48,399 nucleotides of DNA from a virus, in the IMG/VR virus record IMGVR_UViG_3300023184_007092, positions 1 through 48,399 of that record. One strand, given 5' to 3'. Position 1 is the stretch's first letter, and each line of letters opens with the position of its first letter. A program made the position numbers and the translations under genes. The notes beneath the pieces were generated by a model that searched no databases, was not told the origin of the DNA, and was given only the letters and a program-made list of their open reading frames with translations. This document shows, in pieces, positions 31,844 to 41,214 of the stretch.

Positions 31844-32722
31844 TTACAAAAAGCTGTTAATAATCTCCTTTGCTTTTTCTATATGCTCGTCCCTAGATTC
31901 CCCATATGACCTTCCTGAAAGATCTGGAAAGTTCTGAATTAAGCTTTTCTTTGCTTCGTGCTCGTTTTTTAGTTCTAAAAAAACGATACCTATTAATGTT
32001 CTTAAATCTATAGGATAGCTATTAAGCTCTGGATGATAGAACATGAAACAATAAGCTTCTATTGCTTTTAAACGATTTTTAAGCTCCTCTATATCATTAG
32101 ATCTTATAGAAGTAATTAAGTTGCTTGTAGGGTCAATTACAGCTGAATTAAATATGGTATCTCCTGATGGCAATTCATCTTCTATTTTAATTTTCCAACC
32201 AGTCCCCATTGGCCCATCGATAAGATCATTATTCTCCGGATCTACCATTAACATAGATGTGTCTTCGTTCTCTAAAGAACCCCAAACAACATTGCCACCG
32301 TCATATTTAGCATTTTGAGCCATTTTTTCTCTTGAGCTTACTGCCAATCCCATTGAGTTTGTAGAATTTCCTCTATCCTCCTCAAATTCTACAGATCCTG
32401 GTATAAGCGAATATGCTTTTTTTGTTCTTTCGCTTTGAATTTTAATCTTGTAGGATTTTCCGTCTTGAGCCTTTGTTATCTCAATTACCTCCCCACTAAT
32501 TTTTTTCTTTTTCCCTTGAACATTCCCTTTAACAAAATCACCAACCTGAAATCTAGAGTCTTTTATTAATAAGCTAGGATCTGGATCTCTTCCCACAGCA
32601 ATAGAAAGGTCAGAAAATGGCTTATAGTTAACTTTAAAAACCCCATTGGAGCTATTGTACCCATCTCCACTTAATGTCTGTGAGAAATACTCATTTAATG
32701 ATTTAATTGAAGTTTTTTTCAT
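31844..32722 (-). CDS. Hypothetical protein with leader-like N-terminus and KOW-like domain
   Basis: 292 residues. MKKTSIKSLNEYFSQTLSG has the leader spacing (I..L.EYF). FQVGDFVKGNVQGKKKKISGEVIEITK, residues about 58-85, looks like a KOW or SH3-like barrel with a basic loop, followed by beta strands to about 112. The C-terminal part from about 215 is helical. A similar KOW-like stretch is in the large protein at the right edge. It overlaps the UVR-motif gene by 4 nt. Function is unknown. Confidence 0.65.
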   Translation of the reverse strand: MKKTSIKSLNEYFSQTLSGDGYNSSNGVFKVNYKPFSDLSIAVGRDPDPSLLIKDSRFQVGDFVKGNVQGKKKKISGEVIEITKAQDGKSYKIKIQSERTKKAYSLIPGSVEFEEDRGNSTNSMGLAVSSREKMAQNAKYDGGNVVWGSLENEDTSMLMVDPENNDLIDGPMGTGWKIKIEDELPSGDTIFNSAVIDPTSNLITSIRSNDIEELKNRLKAIEAYCFMFYHPELNSYPIDLRTLIGIVFLELKNEHEAKKSLIQNFPDLSGRSYGESRDEHIEKAKEIINSFL

Positions 32723-33267
32723 TTTTGCTTTTTGTAAATTTCGATAAGATCTCTTATCTTGGAAGCTAGCTCGTAATTTTCGTCTGCTAATGCTTTTTCT
32801 AGTTGTCTTTGAAGATCTACAGTTTCTGGTTTTTCTTTTTCTGCTTCTTCGTCTTCATCAACTACTATTTCTTTTGATATAACTACCATTGGTGAAAAAT
32901 GCAATTCCAATATTGATTCAATTATTGGTAAAAAGTTACTTTCACCATTAGGTATTTCTATACCATTTTCGTCAGTTTCTGGAAACTCCATTTCCCATTC
33001 TCCGTTAACCCATATAACATTCCATGGCCCGTACATGTATTGGGAGATATCGTTTTCTATTATGTGATTTATAACACAATTTACTTCTTCCCTTATATGT
33101 TCAACAGATAATTTAGTACCCTTCACTAATTTTTTAACTCCTGGTATCTGAGTTGTTTCCGTCCCTACGCTTCTTCCTACTAGCTTATAAAATTTGTGTA
33201 TTAAAGCCCAGTCGATAGTGTCAAGAACACGGTTAATTAGTATTTTGTTTTTTTCCGATATTACCAT
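32719..33267 (-). CDS. Protein with C-terminal UVR motif
   Basis: 182 residues. The C-terminus LQRQLEKALADENYELASKIRDLIEIYKK is a clear UVR motif, the two-helix hairpin by which UvrB and UvrC interact. An acidic linker VVDEDEEAEKEKPE precedes it. The N-terminal 130 residues (WALIHKFYKLVGRSVG, YMYGPWNVIWVNGEWEMEF) are not recognised. It could contact host UvrB/C or another UVR protein. Operon with the KOW-like gene and the fiber gene, 9 nt downstream of the latter. Confidence 0.75.
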   Translation of the reverse strand: MVISEKNKILINRVLDTIDWALIHKFYKLVGRSVGTETTQIPGVKKLVKGTKLSVEHIREEVNCVINHIIENDISQYMYGPWNVIWVNGEWEMEFPETDENGIEIPNGESNFLPIIESILELHFSPMVVISKEIVVDEDEEAEKEKPETVDLQRQLEKALADENYELASKIRDLIEIYKKQK

Positions 33268-33276
33268 AGTTCTTTA

Positions 33277-36200
33277 TTAATTTGTAGCCAGATCCGTCTG
33301 AATTGTTCCTGTGCTGTCTATGTAAAGAACATAAGCAGACCCTGATGTCCCCATGACGCTGGTTGCTGTCCCTGCAGTATTGTAGATATAAGTAGCAGCA
33401 GTAAGATCTGTTGATGCTGCTGAGCTACCTAATTTTTGTATTTTTGTTTCTGTCATTATCTTATTTGCTGCATAATATCCAAGGTAGCATCTATAAACAT
33501 ACGAAAGCTCACATAAGGTAATTCCAGTAAAAAGATAAGTATAAAATATATAATTTAATTTACTACCTGTGATTAATCTAGATGAAGTTGAGTATTCGAA
33601 TCCATTTATTTCTGAATATGTAACTGAAGTTAATATTGAAAAATTAGCACCTATTATTTTAGAAGAGCGTATTCCATTAGCTCCTGGATTAATAAATACC
33701 GCGGAAAGATTTTCTATTGTAACATTTTGAAAAACAGTAGGTCTTTGAATAATTGCTGCTACACTTCTTTTAAATTCTATAGAATTAATATATGTTACGG
33801 ACGTTGAAGCTAATGCTAAAGTATTCCCTATAGATCCTCCATCAAATAAAACATCTGACAAAGTGGTGGAATTTCTTGGTCCTATAATAACGTTATTAGG
33901 TATTGTGGTAGCAGCAAAAGAATTCCCTGTAAATTCATTTTTAAATGAATCATTTAATGGTCTTGGCTTAATTGATATATTTTTTACATCAATAAAATCA
34001 TCATTGGCTGTAGTTAAAAAATCTGTATAGCTTGATGTGCTTACTGAAATATTTATACTAAGTGGTGAAGTTGCAGGTCCTACTGAAGTACTATAATTAG
34101 CCGGTTGAGCAAATACATAAGATGTACTAAAGTCAATTAATTTTATCCATTTATTATTACTTCCTCCTGATGGGTCTATTGTAGATGAAGCATCTGCAAC
34201 AAGACACACATACCATCCCTTTGAAGGCGCTGCACTTCCACAAATTACTATATCACCTGCTGAATAAGAAGTACCAGAAGCCCATACAGCACTATGAGTA
34301 GTGGTATTAATCCTCCATCTTCTAAATTTAAAAGCTCTCCAGTCATAATATGCTTCAATATTATTTACCATGTCTTTTCTGTAAGTAATAACCCCAGTAA
34401 ATCCAGGAACTATTTGATTAGGTGATGATGTAGGATCGCTATAAGCAGAATCAGCATAGAAATTAGATGGTTCTGGATCCCAATAGATTAAATCCTCCGG
34501 ATATGTTTTAGAAATTACCCTCTGATCTATTGTAGTAGCACTAGTTGCTAAAACGTATATTGATTCTACTGATGCTGAACTATTAATTGTTGGGGTTAAA
34601 GCCTCAAGAATATAATGTACAGTTTTGTAATTGTTTATTTCATAAAGCGTACCACCTACTAATGATCCAGCAGAATATAGAGAATAGAATGCAGAATATG
34701 TAAGAGATACTGTTGAAATTGTTCCAGTAGCTCCAGTAGATCCTGCTGTACCCGTTGGCCCAGTTGCTCCGCTATTTCCAGTTGCTCCAGTAGGTCCAGC
34801 ATTACCTGTTGTCCCTGTAACTCCAATTCCTGTAGGTCCAGTTGGTCCAACAGGTCCTCCTGAAGGTCCAGTTTCCCCTGCTTGTCCAGCAGGTCCAGTT
34901 GGTCCCATTTGACCTGTTAAAGAAACTATCGATATTCCAGTATCGCCTAATGTAATAGTTACTGTTCCTGTTCCTGGAGATTGATAATATGCTCTAACCC
35001 ATACTTTATCTCCTGCTGTTACATCTATAATACCTGTAACAACTATAAGATCGTACGGAAGCTGAGCACCTCCTGCTACATCTTCTGATGTGAATTTACC
35101 AACAAAATTAGAAACTACAACAGGTGATGTCGTGCTTCTGTATAAATCTGTTTGTATATAACAAGAAGAATTGCTGTCTGTATTTACACCAACTTTATAG
35201 CTAATAAAATATTTTCCGCTTTGCGAGAATTGAATATAAGTACCGGTTACTCCGCTAGGCGCATAATCACCAATTGTATAAAAAGAAGAATCAATTAGGT
35301 TTGTTGTATCAAATTTTACAGGAACATTACCTCCTGATGCTAAAGTTTGACTTGTACTTGTATTAGTAAGATCTAAATAAGGCATTATTCCTGGTGCTCC
35401 CGTAGGTCCTGTAATACCAGTTGCTCCAGTAGGACCAGCTGCTCCTGTAACCCCTGCGCCTGTAGCTCCAGTAGCTCCTGGATCTCCATTATTCCCCGTT
35501 GCACCTGCTTCTCCTGTAGCACCAGTAGGTCCTAATAAAGTATAACCGGTATCATTCCAAACTCCTCCTGATTTAGTCCATACCTCTCCTGTTAATAGAT
35601 CTATATAAGAATCCCCATTTGTACCAACCCCCGAAAGAGGGGATCCTGATCCAGTGTACCATGAAGATCCATTTGGTCCGGTTCCTCCAGTAGGACCAGT
35701 AGCTCCTGTTCCTGTCGCTCCTGTCGCTCCAGTAGATCCTTTTGCTCCAGCAGTACCAGTTGCTCCAGCAGTACCAGTTGCTCCAGTAGATCCGTTGTTT
35801 CCTGCACTCCCTTTTGGTCCTTGACCTCCTTGAGGTCCAGTTGCTCCTGTTTCTCCAGTAGGTCCAATTGGTCCAGTAGCTCCTGTTCCAGTAGCTCCTG
35901 TAGATCCAGTAGGTCCTGTAACTCCAGTAGGTCCAGGAGTAGTAGATGTAGGTCCAGTTACGCCAGTTGCTCCAGTAGGTCCACCTGCAGGTCCAGTTGC
36001 TCCGGTAGCTCCTTGACCTCCAATAGATCCAAGAAAAGAAACCCATGTACCTATTCCGTCTGCTCCACCTGACATAGTACCACTTGAGGCACTTACAGGA
36101 ATTGAACCAGATATTGTTATTGTATCAGTATTTGCTGAAGCCCCTTTTCCGTCTAAAGCAATAATTGTAATGGTGTTTAAAAAGTATTCAGCGTAACAAA

Positions 36201-36816
36201 GTGGTGTTAATGAGCTAGCTATAGCATCAACTACCGCTTGAGCAGTTAAAACTGAATTATAAGTCCAGCTTGCAGTACCAGCAGTAGCTCCATTATAAAG
36301 AACTGTTAGCGATTGGCCAGTAACTCCTCCAGTAATATCAAAGGAGAAAGTTGCTTTAACTTCTCCTATTTGTAAATATCCTTGATAATCGTTACCAATA
36401 AATCTTACTTGCCCTGTTTTGCCTGGTTGTAAAGCAGGATCTGTATATGTTCTGTCTAAAATTAATCTTAATCTACCACCAGTATCTTTGTTACCTACAA
36501 TAGCATGTCTTCCAATGAAAGCATCATTTGTGGTATTAAGACCATTAGCTAAAACTTCGCCGTTAGACCCATTTAACTGAATAGATGTATTCCCTGAAAT
36601 AGGAAGTCTAATAAGATCTGCTTTTAGATTGCCTACGTTTAATTTCCCTGATGGGAAATTCATTGATTTATCTTGAATTGAAATTCCAAACGCAGTATTT
36701 AGAAGTTGTATTCCTTCATTTAACTGCGAGAAATTAGAATTGGTTACCGAATTATTGGCTCCAATCGTATTTGATGCAAGAAGTTGCTTTATTGTAATTT
36801 GGTTTAATTCCTTCAT
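33277..36816 (-). CDS. Collagen-like fiber protein with three Gly-X-Thr segments
   Basis: 1179 residues. The N-terminal 260 residues form beta-rich domains; QLNE34|G35 is an LNE|G site near the start. Collagen-like GXY segments lie at 267-383, 429-477 and 637-699, rich in GPT and GAT. Between the second and third is a C1q/TNF-like region (about 480-630: [28 protein letters not shown]). The C-terminal 480 residues are beta-rich with many Ser/Thr. This resembles the BclA exosporium fiber layout. Could be a tail fiber or a head fiber. A GATATATAA box lies 19 nt upstream. Confidence 0.88.
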   Translation of the reverse strand: MKELNQITIKQLLASNTIGANNSVTNSNFSQLNEGIQLLNTAFGISIQDKSMNFPSGKLNVGNLKADLIRLPISGNTSIQLNGSNGEVLANGLNTTNDAFIGRHAIVGNKDTGGRLRLILDRTYTDPALQPGKTGQVRFIGNDYQGYLQIGEVKATFSFDITGGVTGQSLTVLYNGATAGTASWTYNSVLTAQAVVDAIASSLTPLCYAEYFLNTITIIALDGKGASANTDTITISGSIPVSASSGTMSGGADGIGTWVSFLGSIGGQGATGATGPAGGPTGATGVTGPTSTTPGPTGVTGPTGSTGATGTGATGPIGPTGETGATGPQGGQGPKGSAGNNGSTGATGTAGATGTAGAKGSTGATGATGTGATGPTGGTGPNGSSWYTGSGSPLSGVGTNGDSYIDLLTGEVWTKSGGVWNDTGYTLLGPTGATGEAGATGNNGDPGATGATGAGVTGAAGPTGATGITGPTGAPGIMPYLDLTNTSTSQTLASGGNVPVKFDTTNLIDSSFYTIGDYAPSGVTGTYIQFSQSGKYFISYKVGVNTDSNSSCYIQTDLYRSTTSPVVVSNFVGKFTSEDVAGGAQLPYDLIVVTGIIDVTAGDKVWVRAYYQSPGTGTVTITLGDTGISIVSLTGQMGPTGPAGQAGETGPSGGPVGPTGPTGIGVTGTTGNAGPTGATGNSGATGPTGTAGSTGATGTISTVSLTYSAFYSLYSAGSLVGGTLYEINNYKTVHYILEALTPTINSSASVESIYVLATSATTIDQRVISKTYPEDLIYWDPEPSNFYADSAYSDPTSSPNQIVPGFTGVITYRKDMVNNIEAYYDWRAFKFRRWRINTTTHSAVWASGTSYSAGDIVICGSAAPSKGWYVCLVADASSTIDPSGGSNNKWIKLIDFSTSYVFAQPANYSTSVGPATSPLSINISVSTSSYTDFLTTANDDFIDVKNISIKPRPLNDSFKNEFTGNSFAATTIPNNVIIGPRNSTTLSDVLFDGGSIGNTLALASTSVTYINSIEFKRSVAAIIQRPTVFQNVTIENLSAVFINPGANGIRSSKIIGANFSILTSVTYSEINGFEYSTSSRLITGSKLNYIFYTYLFTGITLCELSYVYRCYLGYYAANKIMTETKIQKLGSSAASTDLTAATYIYNTAGTATSVMGTSGSAYVLYIDSTGTIQTDLATN
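34720..34908 (-). repeat. Collagen-like repeat segment 3
   Basis: Residues 637-699 of the fiber protein are Gly-X-Y triplets, mostly GPT, GAT and GNA/GNS, with a single interruption (GGPV). This follows the C1q/TNF-like region. Confidence 0.9.
35386..35532 (-). repeat. Collagen-like repeat segment 2
   Basis: Residues 429-477 of the fiber protein are Gly-X-Y triplets ([15 protein letters not shown]), with one break at GAGVTG. Confidence 0.9.
35668..36018 (-). repeat. Collagen-like repeat segment 1
   Basis: Residues 267-383 of the fiber protein are Gly-X-Y triplets with GPT and GAT most frequent, and with GPK/GAK basic triplets in the centre. Threonine at the third position dominates, as in spore and virus collagens that carry O-linked sugars. 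Confidence 0.92.
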
Positions 36817-36834
36817 TCCCGGAAGTGTTTTGCT

Positions 36835-36843
36835 TTATATATC
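36835..36843 (-). promoter_or_regulatory. Candidate late promoter box (GATATATAA)
   Basis: CCGGATATATAAAG between the gp62-like stop (36863) and the fiber start (36816) gives a leader of about 14 nt. It marks a switch from the replication genes upstream to a structural gene. A palindrome TATCCGGATA overlaps its upstream edge. Confidence 0.6.
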
Positions 36844-36862
36844 CGGATAAGAATTATCAACC

Positions 36863-37264
36863 TCAACTAAGCAGTGATTCTATCTCCTTGTAAAACGTTT
36901 TAAATTTTGTTGGGAAAAATTCTATCATTTCATTAATCTCTCTGTCAGAGATCTGATGTTTAGCCTTTATAAAATCTAGGATCTCCTCTTTGTATTTGTT
37001 TTCCTCTTTAACCTTTTCCCCTTTTATTGTTTTTGTCCATACCCATTGAGGACTTTTTTTGTTATGGTGGGAAATAAAAACTTTCCAAAAATCAATAACC
37101 TTTTCTGGTTGTATTTTTAGATGATTAAAAGAATTAGCCTGAATAGGATATGCAATAGAACATATTCTATTAATCATAAAAAAATTTCTGGCCTTATCAC
37201 GGTCAGAAATTTTTTCCCAATCTTTGGTATGGAAAGCTTTTATTATTTCGAATGGATTATTCAT
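36863..37264 (-). CDS. Clamp loader small subunit, gp62-like
   Basis: 133 residues. The start NNPFEIIKAFHTKDWEK and FFMINRICSIAYPIQANSFN resemble the cyanophage gp62 pattern NPFDFVKAIN... FMVNRSLSYF...LANEMN, and the end ISDREINEMIEFF fits the helical C-terminus. The subunit would join with the gp44-like AAA+ protein encoded two genes upstream and load the sliding clamp. It is shorter than T4 gp62 (187). No clamp or polymerase gene is in the window. Distance from the RNase H gene is 2 nt. Confidence 0.65.
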   Translation of the reverse strand: MNNPFEIIKAFHTKDWEKISDRDKARNFFMINRICSIAYPIQANSFNHLKIQPEKVIDFWKVFISHHNKKSPQWVWTKTIKGEKVKEENKYKEEILDFIKAKHQISDREINEMIEFFPTKFKTFYKEIESLLS

Positions 37265-37266
37265 AA

Positions 37267-38397
37267 TTATTCAAATAATGAGAATGGATCATATCCCTTT
37301 GGAGGAGTAGTATCTTTAGCCCATGGGGATTTTTCAATCATTGTTTTCTTTTCTAATAGTGGGGATTTTGTTTCTTCACCCCCTAAAACGGAGACATGGT
37401 TTTTTAATGTCCTTACCATATCTTCTGGTATTGCATTTTCATTAAGCCAAACTAGTCTAGCATTTTCTTCGTAATACTGCTTAAATTTGTCTCTATTTTC
37501 CGAATTGTCTGTTTGTCCTAATAATCTTAAACAAAGTCCGGCTAACCATCCTAAAAACTCTTCGTTTTCCCATAATTCCTCCATCGTGTAGGATGCCCAA
37601 GGAGATTCAATGTATAGATCCCATATTTTTTGTGACTTACCCTCTGCAATGTTTGAGATCTTTCCATTTTTTGTTGCATGTGGAAATACACCAGGTACGT
37701 CGTCTTTTTTATCCCCCATTAGAATTTTTTTAAAAATAAATTCTTTAGTTGGAATTTTTTCCACTATACAAGATGATATTAACTTGTCTATTTTAGAGTC
37801 GCTAGATCCTGATACAGGTGTTACGTCAAAAATAGTTGGTTCCGCTTCTTCTTGTATTTTCCAATCATCAGAAACAATAAATCTATTATTTTTTGAATTA
37901 CTATTCCAAATACCAATCCAATTTTTTTCAGTAGTTCTTACTAATTGGTGCATATCTTTATCACCACTTAATACCACAACGCAATCGTCTTTATCTTTAA
38001 GATAATCACACCATGCCCAAATTAAATCATCACCTTCTGCTCCCCCTAGTGTACTATAGATAAATCCGTTTTCTTTTAAGAATTCACCAAACTCGTCCAT
38101 AAGCTTAAAAAAAGATCCCCAATCTACACCTTCGCTTTTTATACGACTTTCTTTGTAAACACTTCTTGTAATCTTATAATCTTTTCTCCATGACCTTGAA
38201 TCCTTACAAAAAATAACTCTACTAATATCAGGTACCTGATTTAGAGAGTAACAAAGATCCGTCATTACTTTTCTCATGAACATATTTCTCTCTGCCTCTG
38301 ATGATAATACATCACCAGGGCTTTTACTACCAAATCCGGAAAATATACCGAATGTTTTATGAAAAAGGTAGTTACCGTCTATACAAACTGTTACCAT
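37267..38397 (-). CDS. FEN-type 5' nuclease (T4 RNase H-like)
   Basis: 376 residues (T4 RNase H has 305). VCIDGNYLFHKTF has the first metal Asp (D7); GAEGDDLIWAWCDYL the E121/D123/D124 set; VVLSGDKDMHQLV D146 and D148; and KKILMGDKKDDVPGV the helix-hairpin D229/D232 region. The enzyme would remove RNA primers from lagging-strand fragments. The tail ends in GYDPFSLFE, a hydrophobic-aromatic C-terminal peptide like those that bind sliding clamps; this last point is inference. It is in the replication operon next to gp62, GMP kinase-like and gp44 genes. Confidence 0.88.
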   Translation of the reverse strand: MVTVCIDGNYLFHKTFGIFSGFGSKSPGDVLSSEAERNMFMRKVMTDLCYSLNQVPDISRVIFCKDSRSWRKDYKITRSVYKESRIKSEGVDWGSFFKLMDEFGEFLKENGFIYSTLGGAEGDDLIWAWCDYLKDKDDCVVVLSGDKDMHQLVRTTEKNWIGIWNSNSKNNRFIVSDDWKIQEEAEPTIFDVTPVSGSSDSKIDKLISSCIVEKIPTKEFIFKKILMGDKKDDVPGVFPHATKNGKISNIAEGKSQKIWDLYIESPWASYTMEELWENEEFLGWLAGLCLRLLGQTDNSENRDKFKQYYEENARLVWLNENAIPEDMVRTLKNHVSVLGGEETKSPLLEKKTMIEKSPWAKDTTPPKGYDPFSLFE

Positions 38398-38868
38398 TTA
38401 AAAATCTTCATTTGTTATCATTATATCATAGTCGGAAAAATTTAAAAAATCCTTTCCGTCTGCGATTAATCTTCTTTCAACATTATCAGCATCATTTCTT
38501 TCTCTAAGTCTTTTTACTCTGGTCTCCTCAGATGGATTCAAATAAATTATAAATGAATCATCTCTAAATTCCTTTGATAAGCTTTTAAGCCCTGCTGGGC
38601 TAAGTATAAAAAGATTCTTTACTGAAAATTCTCCTTTAGAAATTCCATACTTCCATCCATTGAATTCCTGTAGTTCTAGAAATATGTCAGAGTTATTTTT
38701 AAAAAAATCTTCGTCTCTATAGTAGTAATCTACTCCTTCAGATTCACCTTCTCTCGGAGGGCGACTGGTAAAAGAAACACCATATTCAAATCCTCTTCCT
38801 ACCATCTTCTTCCTTAAAAAGTCCTTTCCAGAGCCTCCTGGTCCAACTATTATAATTTTTCCGTTCAT
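38398..38868 (-). CDS. Guanylate kinase-like dNMP kinase
   Basis: 156 residues. KIIIVGPGGSGKDFL contains a P-loop (9-16), VSFTSRPPREGESEGVDYYY matches the guanylate kinase block TTRxPRxGExxGxDY that holds GMP, and FLELQEFNGWKYGIS the next block. The final RVKRLRERNDADNVERRL is the lid and helix. Shorter than a usual enzyme (about 205), mainly at the C-terminus. It would phosphorylate (d)GMP for DNA synthesis. Operon with RNase H and gp44 genes. Confidence 0.85.
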   Translation of the reverse strand: MNGKIIIVGPGGSGKDFLRKKMVGRGFEYGVSFTSRPPREGESEGVDYYYRDEDFFKNNSDIFLELQEFNGWKYGISKGEFSVKNLFILSPAGLKSLSKEFRDDSFIIYLNPSEETRVKRLRERNDADNVERRLIADGKDFLNFSDYDIMITNEDF

Positions 38869-38881
38869 ATTTTATCAATTT

Positions 38882-38940
38882 CGTCTAGTATACTACTCAT
38901 TAAGTGTGGTTTTGGTGCCTAACGGGTAGTATACTAGACG
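38882..38940. repeat. Perfect 15-bp inverted repeat between the gp44-like and GMP kinase-like genes
   Basis: Arms CGTCTAGTATACTAC (38882-38896) and GTAGTATACTAGACG (38926-38940) surround a 29-nt loop; each arm contains the palindrome TAGTATACTA. On the plus strand the right arm runs directly into TTTTTTAGTTTTT, a terminator-like end, though no plus-strand gene precedes it. It could be an antisense terminator, an operator, or an RNA structure in the minus-strand mRNA. Confidence 0.85.
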
Positions 38941-38944
38941 TTTT

Positions 38945-39895
38945 TTAGTTTTTATTTACCATTTGCTGTAGTGTAAATATTAGAGCCAATAAACTAACTA
39001 TTGGATCTATTACCATATTTCGTTCAGCTTGGTATTTAGCTACTGTAATGATTATACCAGGTATAAGATTAGATTTTTGTGGATTTTTTTCCTGTATCCA
39101 TTTAATAAAATCAGAGCTTAAAGCTGACATAACCTCATCTGTTCTTGATGAATATTGTCCAACTATATACTGGTAATTTTTTACAGGCTCAGGGGAAGTA
39201 AAGATTAAATTAAAAACCTCTTCGTGATCCCAAAGAACTTCGTTGATTTTAGATTCAGTAAGATCTGTAACCCCATCAATATTCCATCTTTGTATTGTGT
39301 TCAATGCTGAACGCATATCAGGGAAATATTTTTTGGTAAAAAGATCTAAGTTTTTATCATCGTGGTTAATTCCCAATGCTCCTAGAATTTTACTAATCCT
39401 ATCTTTCCATTGCTGTTGAATCTCCATTTCCTCTTCTTTGTTTAGAGGATCAAAATCATAAAGTTCAAATCTTGAACGGATTGCATCTGGTATTTTATTT
39501 AGATAATTGCAAGTTGCAATAAATCTTGTACCCTTAGCATACTTTTCAATTGTTCCGCGTAAAGCTTTATAGAACTGTTCAGATGCTCCATCAAACTCGT
39601 CTAGGATAACAATTTTTGTTTGATTGCTACCATCCATAATAGAAACGGTAGAACAGAAATCGTGGACCTTTGTTCGTATTGTTTCAACTGAACTTTCATC
39701 TGACACATTAATAAAAATGTGGGGATGGTTTTTCATTAGGATCTTAGCCATGCTGGTTTTTCCTGATCCTGGGGATCCTGATAATAAAACGTTCTGTTGA
39801 AGTCCTCCCTCAAAAGAACTTTTAATCCTAGCTGGTAGGATCATATGCTTTAATTCTTTTGGTCTTAGTTTTTCTGTTAGTAATTCTTGTATCAT
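38945..39895 (-). CDS. Sliding clamp loader AAA+ subunit, gp44-like
   Basis: 316 residues (T4 gp44 has 319). LLSGSPGSGKTSMAK is Walker A, KIVILDEFDGAS Walker B, and FIATCNYLNKIPDAIRSRFELYDFDP holds sensor 1 and the SRF arginine finger region of the RFC family. It would hydrolyse ATP to open and load the clamp with gp62. It overlaps the upstream ligase gene by 4 nt. T4 has 44 and 62 side by side, while here two nuclease/kinase genes lie between. Confidence 0.93.
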   Translation of the reverse strand: MIQELLTEKLRPKELKHMILPARIKSSFEGGLQQNVLLSGSPGSGKTSMAKILMKNHPHIFINVSDESSVETIRTKVHDFCSTVSIMDGSNQTKIVILDEFDGASEQFYKALRGTIEKYAKGTRFIATCNYLNKIPDAIRSRFELYDFDPLNKEEEMEIQQQWKDRISKILGALGINHDDKNLDLFTKKYFPDMRSALNTIQRWNIDGVTDLTESKINEVLWDHEEVFNLIFTSPEPVKNYQYIVGQYSSRTDEVMSALSSDFIKWIQEKNPQKSNLIPGIIITVAKYQAERNMVIDPIVSLLALIFTLQQMVNKN

Positions 39896-41214
39896 TTACA
39901 TTTTTCTTTTAAATCGTCTGCTTGAGTTTTGTCGTGTCTTATCTCTACAAATCTTGGTAGAAATAAAGACCAGTTATTGTGTTTGTCGTTAATTATAACA
40001 TTGTATAAAACTGAACACACTTTGTTTATATGAGAATCTGGGTCTTTACTTAATTCTTGTAAATCTTGGTCTGTAAATCCCGATCCGACCTTTACCTTTA
40101 ATGTACCGGATAAATCCTCGCAAATGAATCCCCCAATAAATCCTTCTCTTTTACCTTCCCCTGGGTACCATCCTTTAATTATAAGATCGCACTCATTAAC
40201 TTCTTTTAATTTAATCCAGTTCTTAGATCTTTTACATTCGTAAACGTGTTCTGGATTTTTGAGAATAACACCCTCGCCTCCTTTATCTACTATCATCTTA
40301 TAATAAGCGTAGATGTCTTCTTTTTCTTTTGTTAAGAAAGATTCTGCTAGAGTGACCGAAGTTGTCTTATTTGCTTTAAAAACGCCTTCTAATGATTGTC
40401 TTCTTGTCGTGAATGGTATGATCCCTTTTCCGTTCTTTAATGTATCAGCATCTTCTAGATCAAAAACATTAAAAATAAGTTCGTCACCAATTGAATCCAT
40501 TGGTTTACCTTTTAACATCTGTGTTACTTTACCTGAAACACTTTTTCTGTTTAGATCTGTTAGTTCACCATCAAAAAACCAATCCCCCTGAAGACCCGAG
40601 CTTTCTAAAAGCATAATACATTCTGCTCCTATTTTTTCCAAATAGTTTGAAGGTAGTTCATTAAATGCTCTTGTAAAGAATTTTACATCCTTACCTGAAA
40701 TAAAAGCAATAACACGTACACCGTCGTATTTTTCTTCACAAACTATATTTTCCCATTTATTAATTTCATCTTCGTCATCTTGAGCAAGCATAAGACTTGG
40801 ATCCGGAATTAATTCCTCAGAAAGGGCTTTGTTAATTAGCTTAGCACCAATTCCAATGTTTAATTTTTTTGTCAGGATTTTTCCTAACATTTTTCTGTGT
40901 TCAAATGGAATATCAATGCAGTTTACTAGTTCAAAAGCTTCTTCCCTTAATCTATCATTAGCAGCAGGAGCAATAAAAAGCCTTTCTGCTAGATCCTTTA
41001 GCTTTTCAAAGGGATCAAAGCCTGCAATGTATAGAGTATTTTCTAATACCTCTAGTTTACTAAGCTTGGTGGTGAGAAATGGATTTAATGCTACCTTTAA
41101 AAGATAGTCAAATATTTCACCTCTATTTTCTTTAATAAGTTCCTGTTTTGCTTTCTGTGATCCGTTTCCAGATGCAGATTCGATTTCTAGGAATATTGAT
41201 AATTCATTCTTCAT
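39892..41214 (-). CDS. ATP-dependent DNA ligase, gp30-like
   Basis: 440 residues (T4 gp30 has 487). CEEKYDGVRVIAF is motif I with the adenylated K162, RAFNELPSNY motif Ia region, FDGELTDL motif III, NVFDLEDAD motif IIIa, EGVILKNPE motif IV, and NWIKLKEV motif V. The C-terminal OB part (FICEDLSGTLKVKVGSGF) is present. It seals nicks in replication and recombination. It is the first gene of the replication operon, 11 nt downstream of a plausible host-type promoter. Confidence 0.93.
   Translation of the reverse strand: MKNELSIFLEIESASGNGSQKAKQELIKENRGEIFDYLLKVALNPFLTTKLSKLEVLENTLYIAGFDPFEKLKDLAERLFIAPAANDRLREEAFELVNCIDIPFEHRKMLGKILTKKLNIGIGAKLINKALSEELIPDPSLMLAQDDEDEINKWENIVCEEKYDGVRVIAFISGKDVKFFTRAFNELPSNYLEKIGAECIMLLESSGLQGDWFFDGELTDLNRKSVSGKVTQMLKGKPMDSIGDELIFNVFDLEDADTLKNGKGIIPFTTRRQSLEGVFKANKTTSVTLAESFLTKEKEDIYAYYKMIVDKGGEGVILKNPEHVYECKRSKNWIKLKEVNECDLIIKGWYPGEGKREGFIGGFICEDLSGTLKVKVGSGFTDQDLQELSKDPDSHINKVCSVLYNVIINDKHNNWSLFLPRFVEIRHDKTQADDLKEKCK

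Noticed and set aside
34659-36072. Several open frames on both strands rich in Q/L, W/R/S or S/C
   Set aside because: They are produced by reading the collagen-like Gly-X-Thr repeats in other frames.
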